From: Marmoricola endophyticus
GTDB taxonomy: Bacteria; Actinomycetota; Actinomycetes; Propionibacteriales; Nocardioidaceae
DNA: 64,000 bases
Assembly (NCBI RefSeq): GCF_014644415.1
Contig: NZ_BMKQ01000001.1
Span: 1,985,556-2,049,555, forward strand
Reading direction: 5' to 3'
Shown: piece after piece, positions 58,115-64,000 of the stretch
Position numbering within the stretch: the stretch's first letter is position 1
How the letters are laid out: every line of letters begins with the position of its first letter
Translations under genes and position numbers: made by a program
The notes under the pieces: model-generated
Seen by the model: only the letters and a program-made list of their open reading frames with translations
Told to the model about the DNA's origin: nothing
Databases searched by the model: none

Positions 58115-59056
58115 GTGCAGACCCGAGGAGTGCCGCTGGTGGTCCTCAGCGCGCTGTGCCTGGTGGTCAACGCCGGGGTCTCGCGGGTCGTGCTTCGCGC
58201 CGGCGTCGATGCGGGCCTGCTGACCACCGCGCGCGTCACCGGCACCGTCGTGCTGCTCCTCGCGGCCGCCGCCGTCTGCCGGCGCTCAGCGCTCGTCCCC
58301 CCGGGCGGACGACTGCTGGTGCTGCTGGTCGTGCACGGCGCGATCGGGGTGGCCGCGCTGCAGTGGACGTACTTCGTCGCCGTCGACCGGCTGCCCGTGA
58401 GCCTGGCGCTGCTGCTGGAGTACCAGGCGCCGGTGCTGGTCGCGCTCTGGGCACGGCTCGTGCAGCGCGAGTCGGTCCGCCCCCGGCTGTGGTGGGGGCT
58501 CGCTCTCGCGGTGCTCGGGCTGGCCGCCGCGACCGAGGTCTGGCAGGGCGCGCGCTTCGACCTCGTCGGCGTGCTGGCCGGGGTCGGCGCGGCGCTCACG
58601 TTCTCCGCGTACTTCCTGCTCGGCGAGGCCGGCGTCGGCGCCGTGGACCCCGTACGCGTGATGCTCTGGTCGTTCCTCGTCGCCGCCGTCGCGATGAACC
58701 TGCTGGCGCCGCTGGGCGCACTCGACCCCGGGCTGCTCGGGCGGACCGCGCCGATGCTGGGCGCTCTGGACGGGCTCTCGGTGCCGGTGTGGGCCGGGCT
58801 GGCCTGGATCGTGGTCGTCGGCACGCTCGTGCCGTTCGGGCTGATCCTCGTCGCGCTGACCAGCACCCCCGCCACCACCGTCACGATGGTGGCGATGCTC
58901 GAGCCGGTCGGTGTCGCCGTGCTCGGCTGGGCGTGGTTCGGCGAGAGCCTGAGCCCCGTGGCGATCGGCGGGATCCTCGCCGTGGTCGTCGGCATCCTGC
59001 TGGCACAGTCCGCCCGCCGACCGCACCTGCAGACCGAGCCGCCGTCCCTGGTCTGA
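58115..59056 (+). CDS. EamA/DMT-family permease
   Basis: 313 residues from GTG 58115, divergent from the aminotransferase gene by 34 bases. Ten hydrophobic segments: VPLVVLSALCLVVNAGVSRVVL, ARVTGTVVLLLAAAAVC, LLVLLVVHGAIGVAALQWTYFVAV, LPVSLALLLEYQAPVLVALWARLV and LVGVLAGVGAALTFSAYFLLGEAGVG form repeat one and its start, and ending MLEPVGVAVLGWAWFGESLSPVAIGGILAVVVGILLAQSAR is the classical EamA close. It is related to RhtA-like exporters. Since it is divergent from the peptide-ligase run, it might export a product, but this is only position-based. Confidence 0.92.
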   Translation: MQTRGVPLVVLSALCLVVNAGVSRVVLRAGVDAGLLTTARVTGTVVLLLAAAAVCRRSALVPPGGRLLVLLVVHGAIGVAALQWTYFVAVDRLPVSLALLLEYQAPVLVALWARLVQRESVRPRLWWGLALAVLGLAAATEVWQGARFDLVGVLAGVGAALTFSAYFLLGEAGVGAVDPVRVMLWSFLVAAVAMNLLAPLGALDPGLLGRTAPMLGALDGLSVPVWAGLAWIVVVGTLVPFGLILVALTSTPATTVTMVAMLEPVGVAVLGWAWFGESLSPVAIGGILAVVVGILLAQSARRPHLQTEPPSLV

Positions 59057-59070
59057 GGCCGGTGGCCGGG

Positions 59071-59340
59071 TCAGCGGGAGACGGGCCGCTTGCCGGTCAG
59101 GCTCTCGGCCGTGCCGACGAGGAGGACAGCGACGACGATGGCGACGATCGCGCCGAGGATGTTCAGCTCGCCGATGCTGCCGGTGCCGATGAGGCTGGCG
59201 ACGATGCCGCCGACCAGCGAGCCGACGATGCCGAGCCCGAGGGTGGCGAGGATCGAGAGGTTCTGCCTGCCGGGCTTGATCAGCCGCGCGACGACGCCGA
59301 CCACGAGGCCGAAGACCAGGAATCCGATGATGCCGAACAT
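59071..59340 (-). CDS. GlsB/YeaQ/YmgE family small membrane protein
   Basis: 89 residues from ATG 59340 with GGAGGGA upstream. Three hydrophobic segments hold the family layout: MFGIIGFLVFGLVVGVVARLIKPGRQ, then ILATLGLGIVGSLVGGIVASLIG, and LGAIVAIVVAVLLVGTAESLTG. Small transglycosylase-associated or GlsB proteins of this size are general-stress-linked in many Gram-positives. Function is poorly known; it lies in the membrane and might affect envelope integrity. It converges on the DMT gene and stands apart from others. Confidence 0.92.
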   Translation of the reverse strand: MFGIIGFLVFGLVVGVVARLIKPGRQNLSILATLGLGIVGSLVGGIVASLIGTGSIGELNILGAIVAIVVAVLLVGTAESLTGKRPVSR

Positions 59341-59494
59341 GGCTGAGCGTCCCTCCGCTCCTCGACCACGCGACGACGCGTGACCTGGGATCTCCAATCT
59401 CCCCCGCGGAGGTCCGCGAGGCAAGCGGCGCCGCGCTAGACCACCGTGCCCGGTTGCGTGGATCGGCGCACACGCCCCTCGTCGTCCGATGAGA

Positions 59495-59510
59495 GTGCAC
59501 ACGTGTGCAC
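59495..59510. promoter_or_regulatory. Perfect 16-base palindrome upstream of the secreted protein
   Basis: GTGCACACGTGTGCAC is symmetrical with no mismatch, with a CACGTG core, 36 bases before the ATG 59547 and 155 bases from the divergent GlsB-like start. It has the form of a dimeric regulator site. The gap 59341-59546 shows no gene. Confidence 0.6.
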
Positions 59511-59546
59511 GGCACCCCCGCCCCGCGCACCGACCCGAGGAGCGCC

Positions 59547-60347
59547 ATGACCACATCCCGTCTCACCCGTACGGCGACCGCCACGGCCGCCACCACCGTC
59601 CTCCTCGGGCTGGGAGCCGGAGCGGCGCACGCCGCCCGCTCGCCCCAGCCCGCCACCGGGACCACCACCTTGCAGTTCGGCGGCCCCGCGCTGAAGCCGC
59701 TGACCAGCAACGGCTGCGGCGGCCTCACCGCCACCGCGTCCGGCGACGCGACCGTACGGACGACCGGCGCCGGCAAGTTCCAGGCCAACCTGGGCGTGAC
59801 CAGAATCGTCTACACCGACGCGGGCAACAGCCGCATCGAGCACGCCGGCAGCTCGATCACGCTGAGCAACTCCTGCTACGAGGTCACCTTCGCGGGCTTC
59901 TTCGTCGGCAACCTCGGCAACCACAACAGCGTCGTGCTCGACGTGACGGCCAAGACCCGGTCGAGCGACGAGTCCGGGAGGCGGCTGGAGATCTTCCGCC
60001 TCGACGCCTCCGGCGCGACGACCTCCGTCCTCACCCGACGCGGCACCACCCAGACCCGGACGACCTCGATGAACCTGCTGCTCGGCACCGAGGGTGCCCG
60101 CGAGCTCAACCAGCTCGTCACCGGCAGCGAGGACACCGGACCGTTCGTGACCGGCCAGCAGCTCGGCAAGGGACGGACGACCGTGAAGGTCCCGGCGACC
60201 GCGATGGTCAGCACCGTCGACACGACCCCGCCGCCGGCCCAGCCCGCCCCGGGGACGACGCCGGCCGACCCGCCCGCCACGGGTGACCCGACCCCGTCCG
60301 ACCCGCCCCCTGCCGACAGCGGTGCCACACCGCCGACGGAGGGCTGA
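59547..60347 (+). CDS. Secreted protein, Pro-rich tail, unknown function
   Basis: 266 residues from ATG 59547, with GAGGAG upstream. The signal peptide is RLTRTATATAATTVLLGLGAGAAHA. The mature part (about 35-225) is a Thr/Ser-rich beta protein with two Cys (SNGCGGLTA, SNSCYEVTF) likely forming a disulfide, and GFFVGNLGNHNSVVLDVTA and FVTGQQLGKGRTTVKVPA. The last 40 residues are Pro/Thr/Ala, a typical wall-spanning tail. It has no sorting motif or membrane anchor. I do not recognise the family. Confidence 0.72.
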   Translation: MTTSRLTRTATATAATTVLLGLGAGAAHAARSPQPATGTTTLQFGGPALKPLTSNGCGGLTATASGDATVRTTGAGKFQANLGVTRIVYTDAGNSRIEHAGSSITLSNSCYEVTFAGFFVGNLGNHNSVVLDVTAKTRSSDESGRRLEIFRLDASGATTSVLTRRGTTQTRTTSMNLLLGTEGARELNQLVTGSEDTGPFVTGQQLGKGRTTVKVPATAMVSTVDTTPPPAQPAPGTTPADPPATGDPTPSDPPPADSGATPPTEG

Positions 60348-60398
60348 GCCCGCTCCGTGCCGCCGGACCTGCCGGGCTCGCCCGGTAGGTTCGACCGC

Positions 60399-60779
60399 GT
60401 GCGCATCCTCAGCTGGCTCGTGGTCAACGTCGTGGCCCTCGCCGCCGCGGTGTGGCTGGTCGGCGGGATCACGGTCACCGGCGCCACCCAGAGCGACCGG
60501 GTGCTCACCGTCGTCCTCGTCGGCGTGATCCTCGGCGTCATCACCTCCTTCGTGAAGCCGGTCGTCACGTTCTTCGCCTTCCCACTGATCCTGGTGACGC
60601 TCGGGATCTTCCTGCTCGTGATCAACGCGCTGCTCCTGATGCTCACCGGCGCCGTCGCGGGGTCGGTGGACCTGGCGTTCGACGTCGACGGGTTCGGCTC
60701 CGCACTGCTCGGGTCGATCGTCATCTCGGTCGTCTCCTGGCTGGTCGGAGCGGTCCTCCCGGAGACGGCGCGACGGTGA
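60399..60779 (+). CDS. Small four-helix membrane protein (PF04020/phage-holin-4-like)
   Basis: 126 residues from GTG 60399. Four hydrophobic segments: LSWLVVNVVALAAAVWLVGGITV, VLTVVLVGVILGVITSFVKPVVTFFAFPLILVTLGIFLLVINALLLMLTGAVAG and ALLGSIVISVVSWLVGAVL. The central SFVKPVV..FPLILVTLGIFLLVINALLL is the signature of the YvlD/PF04020 group. Despite the database name, the family is widespread and not phage-limited. It overlaps the phosphatase gene after it by 4 bases (GTGA), linking the two. Confidence 0.9.
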   Translation: MRILSWLVVNVVALAAAVWLVGGITVTGATQSDRVLTVVLVGVILGVITSFVKPVVTFFAFPLILVTLGIFLLVINALLLMLTGAVAGSVDLAFDVDGFGSALLGSIVISVVSWLVGAVLPETARR

Positions 60780-61276
60780 CCGCGAGCCTCCCCACGGCCC
60801 GGGAGCCGGGCACGGCGTACCGGATCGGCACGGTCTGCCTGGGCAACATCTGCCGCTCCCCGATGGCCGCCACCGTGCTCGGCGAGCTGGTCGACCGTGC
60901 CGGTCTGGCCGACCGGGTCGAGGTCTCCTCCTGCGGCACGGGCGGCTGGCACGTCGGCCAACCGATGGACGAGCGGGCCGCCAGCACGCTGCGGGCGGCC
61001 GACTACGACGGCAGCGACCACCGGGCGCAGCAGCTCGGCCCGGGCTGGCTCGCGTACGACCTCCTGCTGGCGATGGACGAGGACAACCTGGCGGGCGTCC
61101 ACGCGCTCGCCGGCGAGGTCGACCCGGCGCGGGTCCGCCTGTTCCGCGACTTCGACCCGGTGGGTCCGGGCGAGGTGCCCGACCCGTACTACGGCGGCCC
61201 GCAGGGGTTCGCCGACGTCCTCGCCATGGTCGAGCGGACCGGCGTCGCGATCGTCGCCGCGCTGGAGCGGATGTAA
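60776..61276 (+). CDS. Low-molecular-weight protein-tyrosine phosphatase
   Basis: 166 residues from GTG 60776. The P-loop VCLGNICRSP (C-x5-R) is near residue 20, with family conserved SSCGTGGWHVGQPMDERAASTLRAADY and the general-acid Asp in EVPDPYYGGPQGFADVLAM. It removes phosphate from protein tyrosine, as in Mycobacterium PtpA. An N-terminal extension of about 15 residues (TASLPTAREPGTA) is not usual. Its start overlaps the small membrane-protein gene. The partner tyrosine kinase is not in this window. Confidence 0.93.
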   Translation: MTASLPTAREPGTAYRIGTVCLGNICRSPMAATVLGELVDRAGLADRVEVSSCGTGGWHVGQPMDERAASTLRAADYDGSDHRAQQLGPGWLAYDLLLAMDEDNLAGVHALAGEVDPARVRLFRDFDPVGPGEVPDPYYGGPQGFADVLAMVERTGVAIVAALERM

Positions 61277-61372
61277 GACGCTGCGATGAGTTCGCGGAGC
61301 GGACCCGGTCAGCACCTTCACAGTCCCTCTCCCGGCCCCTAGGGTCGAGAACCCTTGCACGAGGAGCCGACC

Positions 61373-62383
61373 ATGACCGCTCAGCAGGTCCCGCCCGCAC
61401 CCAGCACGGACTTCGACGCGCTCATCGGGCAGTACCGCCGCGAGCTGGTCGCCCACTGCTACCGGATGACCGGCTCGGTGTACGACGCGGAGGACCTCGT
61501 GCAGGAGACCTACCTGCGGGCCTGGCGGGCGTACGACAGCTTCGAGGGCCGCTCGTCGGTGCGGACCTGGCTGCACCGGATCGCCACCAACGTGTGCCTG
61601 ACGAACCTCGAGGGCAAGGAGCGCAGGCCGCTCCCGACCGGTCTCGGGACCGCGGACTCACGAGCGACCGACGAGCTGGTGGAGGCCCGCGAGGTGCCCT
61701 GGCTGCAGCCGATCCCCGACACGTCGGTGGACCTCGACGCCGGCACCGACCCCGGGCAGGTGGTCGCCGCCCGGGACAGCATCCGGCTCGCCTTCGTCGC
61801 CGCGCTGCAGCACCTGCCCGCCCGCCAGCGCGCCGTCCTCGTCCTCCGCGACGTGCTGCGGTGGCCGGCCAAGGACGTCGCAGAGGTGCTGGACACCACG
61901 ACGGCGGCGGTCAACAGCGCGCTGCAGCGTGCGCACGCCCAGATCGCGGAGGCCGGGCTCACCCACGAGAACGTCCGTGAGGACGGCCTCGACGCGGGAC
62001 GCCAGCAGCTGCTCGACCGCTACGTGCAGGCCTTCTGGGACAAGGACGTCGCCACCATCGTCTCGCTGCTCAAGGCGGACGCGGTGTGGGAGATGCCTCC
62101 GTTCACCGGCTGGTACTCCGGCGCCACGACCATCGGCGAGCTGATCGCTGCGCAGTGCCCCGGCGGCGAGCACGACATGCCGATGATCGCGACGCGCGCG
62201 AACGGGCAGCCGGCCTTCGGGCTCTACATGCGGCAGGCGGACGGCAGCTTCACGCCGTTCCAGCTCCAGGTGCTGACCGTCGAGGACGGCGAGGTCGCCC
62301 ACGTGAGCGCGTTCTTCGTCGAGGGGCTGTTCGAGACGTTCGGACTGCCCGCCCGGCTGCCGGCCGACCATCACCTGGAGTGA
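61373..62383 (+). CDS. ECF sigma factor with C-terminal SnoaL-like domain (SigG/SigJ type)
   Basis: 336 residues from ATG 61373. Region 2 (about 15-85) has YRRELVAHCYRMTGSVYDAEDLVQETYLRAWRAYDSFEGRSSVRTWLHRIATNVCL. Region 4 (about 140-195) has AALQHLPARQRAVLVLRDVLRWPAKDVAEVLDTTTAAVNSALQRAHAQI. Residues about 210-330 are a SnoaL/NTF2-like domain (LDRYVQAFWDKDVATIVSLLKADAVWEMPPFTGWYSG). In such sigma factors the tail modulates promoter binding, in place of an anti-sigma gene. The following gene overlaps its stop by 4 bases and could be tied to its control. Confidence 0.93.
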   Translation: MTAQQVPPAPSTDFDALIGQYRRELVAHCYRMTGSVYDAEDLVQETYLRAWRAYDSFEGRSSVRTWLHRIATNVCLTNLEGKERRPLPTGLGTADSRATDELVEAREVPWLQPIPDTSVDLDAGTDPGQVVAARDSIRLAFVAALQHLPARQRAVLVLRDVLRWPAKDVAEVLDTTTAAVNSALQRAHAQIAEAGLTHENVREDGLDAGRQQLLDRYVQAFWDKDVATIVSLLKADAVWEMPPFTGWYSGATTIGELIAAQCPGGEHDMPMIATRANGQPAFGLYMRQADGSFTPFQLQVLTVEDGEVAHVSAFFVEGLFETFGLPARLPADHHLE

Positions 62384-62949
62384 GTGCCGTGCTCGTGCCC
62401 ACCGACGTCGCGGTGGGTCTGCTCGAGCGCGCCGTGGCGCACACCCGTGGCTGCCTCGCACTCGTCGACGACCCGCTGCTCGACCGTCCCACACCGTGCA
62501 CGGCGTGGGACCTGCGCGCGCTGCTGACGCACATGGACGACAGCCTCGCCGCGATCGCCGAGGCCGCGGCGGGCGCGGTCTCACCGCGGCCGGCGGTGCC
62601 ACCGGGGGTGACGCTGCCTGCCGACCTGCTCGTGGACCGCCTGCGGGTGCGGGCGTGCGACCTGCTCGCGGCCTGGGCCCGGCCGCCGGCGTCCTCGGCC
62701 GTGGCCGGGGCACCGGTCGACGCCCGGGTGCTCGCGGGGGCCGGCGCCCTGGAGATCGCCGTCCACGGCTGGGACGTCGCTGCGGCGTGCGGTGCCGTCG
62801 TACCCCTGCCGGACGGGCTGGCCGCCGACCTGCTCCCCCTCGTCCCGGCGCTGGTCGCCGACGTCGACCGGCCCGTACGGTTCGGGCCGCCGCGCACCGC
62901 CTCCGACGACTCGGCGTCGTCGCGGCTGCTGGCGCTGCTCGGCCGCTGA
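62380..62949 (+). CDS. TIGR03086-type DinB-like protein
   Basis: 189 residues from GTG 62380, overlapping the sigma-factor stop (GTGA). The sequence LERAVAHTRGCLALVDDPLLDRPTPCTAWDLRALLTHMDDSL is the usual first part of the mycothiol-type maleylpyruvate isomerase N domain, with metal-ligand His in THMDD, and later ALEIAVHGWDVAAACG with the H-x-x-D pair. The C-terminal SCP2 domain found in longer members is absent. These proteins are common next to ECF sigma genes of this kind in actinobacteria, as far as I recall, with no role proved. Confidence 0.85.
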   Translation: MSAVLVPTDVAVGLLERAVAHTRGCLALVDDPLLDRPTPCTAWDLRALLTHMDDSLAAIAEAAAGAVSPRPAVPPGVTLPADLLVDRLRVRACDLLAAWARPPASSAVAGAPVDARVLAGAGALEIAVHGWDVAAACGAVVPLPDGLAADLLPLVPALVADVDRPVRFGPPRTASDDSASSRLLALLGR

Positions 62950-63024
62950 GCTCCGGACCACGAGGGGCAGGCGTCACACCCGAAGGGTTGGTGCGGACCG
63001 CTCGCGCGCGGAAGACTGGCCCTC

Positions 63025-63885
63025 GTGCCGACCAAGCCGATCATCGCCCAGCGCGCCGAGACGCTGCTGGGCGCCCCGGTCGTGTCCACGACCGCGGTGG
63101 CGGGCGGCGACATCTGCACGGCGACCAGGATGCGTCTCTCCGACGGCCGCACCGTGCTCGCCAAGACCCGACCGCACCCGCCGGCCGGCTTCTTCGAGGC
63201 CGAGGCCCGCGGGCTGGGACGTCTCGCCGCCACCGGTGCCGTCGCGGTGCCCGACGTGCTCGCCGTCGACACCGACTGCGTGATCCTGTCCTGGGTCGAG
63301 CCCGGTCGTCCCGACGTCGAGTCCGCCAGCACGCTCGGCCGGTCGCTGTCGACCCTGCACGCGGCCCCCGCCTCCTTCGGTGCCGACGCGCCCGGCTTCG
63401 TCGGCCTGCTGCCCCTGCGCAACGACCCCGCGACCAGCTGGCCGGAGCTGTACGCCACCCGCCGCGTCCTGCCGTACCTCAAGCTCGCCGTCGACCGCGG
63501 CCAGATCGAGGACCGCGACGCGAAGGCCGTGGACGCCCTCATGCACCGGATCACCGAGGTCGCCGGCCCCGCCGAGCCGGCAGCCCTGCTGCACGGCGAC
63601 CTGTGGAGCGGCAACGTGGTCTGGGCGAAGGACGGCCCGCCGCACCTCATCGACGCCGCCGCCGTCCACGGCGGCCACCGCGAGAGCGACCTCGCCATGC
63701 TCGCGCTGTTCGGGCTGCCCCAGCTGCAGCGGGTGCTCGAGGCGTACCAGGAGGCCACCCCGCTGGCCGAGGGCTGGGAGGACCGGGTCCCCCTGCACCA
63801 GCTGCACCCTCTGCTGGTGCACACCGCGATGTTCGGGGCGTCGTACGGTGCCCGCGCCGGCGACGCCGCACGCCGGATGCTCTGA
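63025..63885 (+). CDS. Fructosamine kinase family protein
   Basis: 286 residues from GTG 63025. The kinase-like fold shows VAGGDICTATRMRLSDGRTVLAKTRPHPPAGFFEAEARGLGRLAATGAVAVPDVLAVD (nucleotide-binding lobe with ATP-site Lys), then VILSWVEPGRPD, catalytic LLHGDLWSGNVVWAKDG, and LIDAAAVHGGHRESDLAMLALFG for the metal-binding Asp and substrate region. It should phosphorylate protein-bound or free ketosamines, allowing deglycation. Cytosolic. The stop precedes a gene-free region that runs to the window end. Confidence 0.93.
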   Translation: MPTKPIIAQRAETLLGAPVVSTTAVAGGDICTATRMRLSDGRTVLAKTRPHPPAGFFEAEARGLGRLAATGAVAVPDVLAVDTDCVILSWVEPGRPDVESASTLGRSLSTLHAAPASFGADAPGFVGLLPLRNDPATSWPELYATRRVLPYLKLAVDRGQIEDRDAKAVDALMHRITEVAGPAEPAALLHGDLWSGNVVWAKDGPPHLIDAAAVHGGHRESDLAMLALFGLPQLQRVLEAYQEATPLAEGWEDRVPLHQLHPLLVHTAMFGASYGARAGDAARRML

Positions 63886-64000
63886 GGGCTGCCGATCATC
63901 CTGCTGACCGAGAATCGGCCGCACGACGCTGGAGCGTTGTGCGCACTGCACATGGGCGTGTCCGCGTTCTGGTGAGAAATCAGCTCCTGGGCGAGCACGC
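63886..64000. other. Window end, no gene seen
   Basis: The last 115 bases hold no open frame that I can support, and no clear terminator or promoter. GACGCTGGAGCG and TTGTGCGCACTGCACA are only weakly symmetrical. The next gene probably starts beyond the window. Confidence 0.4.

Noticed and set aside
60399-60779. Prophage remnant because of the holin-like family name
   Set aside because: PF04020 proteins are widespread in chromosomes, no other phage gene is present, and the gene is coupled to a housekeeping-type phosphatase.

Overview
The window is chromosomal DNA from a high-GC Gram-positive actinobacterium. Codon third positions are almost all G or C, GTG starts are frequent, and neighbouring genes often overlap by 4 bases (ATGA or GTGA). 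Several families are actinobacterial: mycothiol-type DinB enzymes, an F420/PPOX-type protein, a bifunctional-type dCTP deaminase and a DUF222/13E12 HNH protein. The overall look, including GTAC-rich codon pairs and GGTGGTCGAG...GTCGAGACC intergenic elements, suggests Nocardioides or a close relative; this is inference. I see no prophage, integrase, insertion sequence, rRNA or CRISPR array. One tRNA (Gly, CCC) is present.

Layout. 1-4569: the end of a very acidic repeat protein, a membrane protein behind a DUF222/HNH gene with a consensus SOS box at its start, dcd, and tRNA-Gly. 4571-8525: an MFS exporter and its divergent TetR regulator with three operator dyads, DUF2461, and a CalB-like secreted lipase. 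8553-13410: a GKD/PAP-repeat surface protein facing a two-component system across a 55-base nested palindrome, a lone XdhC-type Rossmann protein, an unknown, and a sulfotransferase-like protein with a ruined P-loop. 13427-17902: a copper block, csoR-copZ-copA-yibE/F-rrf2, with a perfect CsoR-type dyad. 17915-24246: two acyl-CoA dehydrogenases, a LuxR-type and a GAF-ANTAR regulator, an SGNH hydrolase, and a truncated haemoglobin with an OhrR-like regulator. 24308-28426: an organosulfur scavenging operon (sfnG, sfnB, FMN reductase, ssuD) with a leaderless-type promoter.

28474-36669: a mycothiol-type enzyme, a secreted beta-propeller, a DUF305 lipoprotein, an acetyltransferase, a small membrane protein with a CDP-alcohol phosphatidyltransferase, a DUF819 transporter, and an NlpC/P60 endopeptidase followed by a dipeptide epimerase, with a divergent GntR regulator. 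37467-41172: a branched-chain 2-oxoacid dehydrogenase operon (E1alpha, E1beta, E2). 41341-51637: transporters and regulators, including a tandem MarR-MarR fusion facing an MFS pump, an SDR lacking its catalytic Tyr and Lys, a SnoaL-like lipoprotein interrupted by an in-frame TGA, a Xi-class GST-like reductase and a GH3 lipoprotein.

51640-58080 is the most intriguing block. It is one minus-strand run coding for a Pat/HisC2-type aminotransferase, a circularly permuted ATP-grasp fused to an alpha-E domain, a transglutaminase-like protein, a zinc-ribbon metallopeptidase and an uncharacterised protein. The first three are joined by 4-base overlaps. The families point to a predicted but unproven pathway that makes and cleaves peptide or isopeptide bonds. 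58115-64000 ends with a DMT permease, a GlsB-like protein, a secreted protein behind a perfect 16-base palindrome, a small membrane protein overlapping a low-molecular-weight phosphatase, an ECF sigma factor with a SnoaL-like tail, a DinB-like protein and a fructosamine-kinase-family protein.
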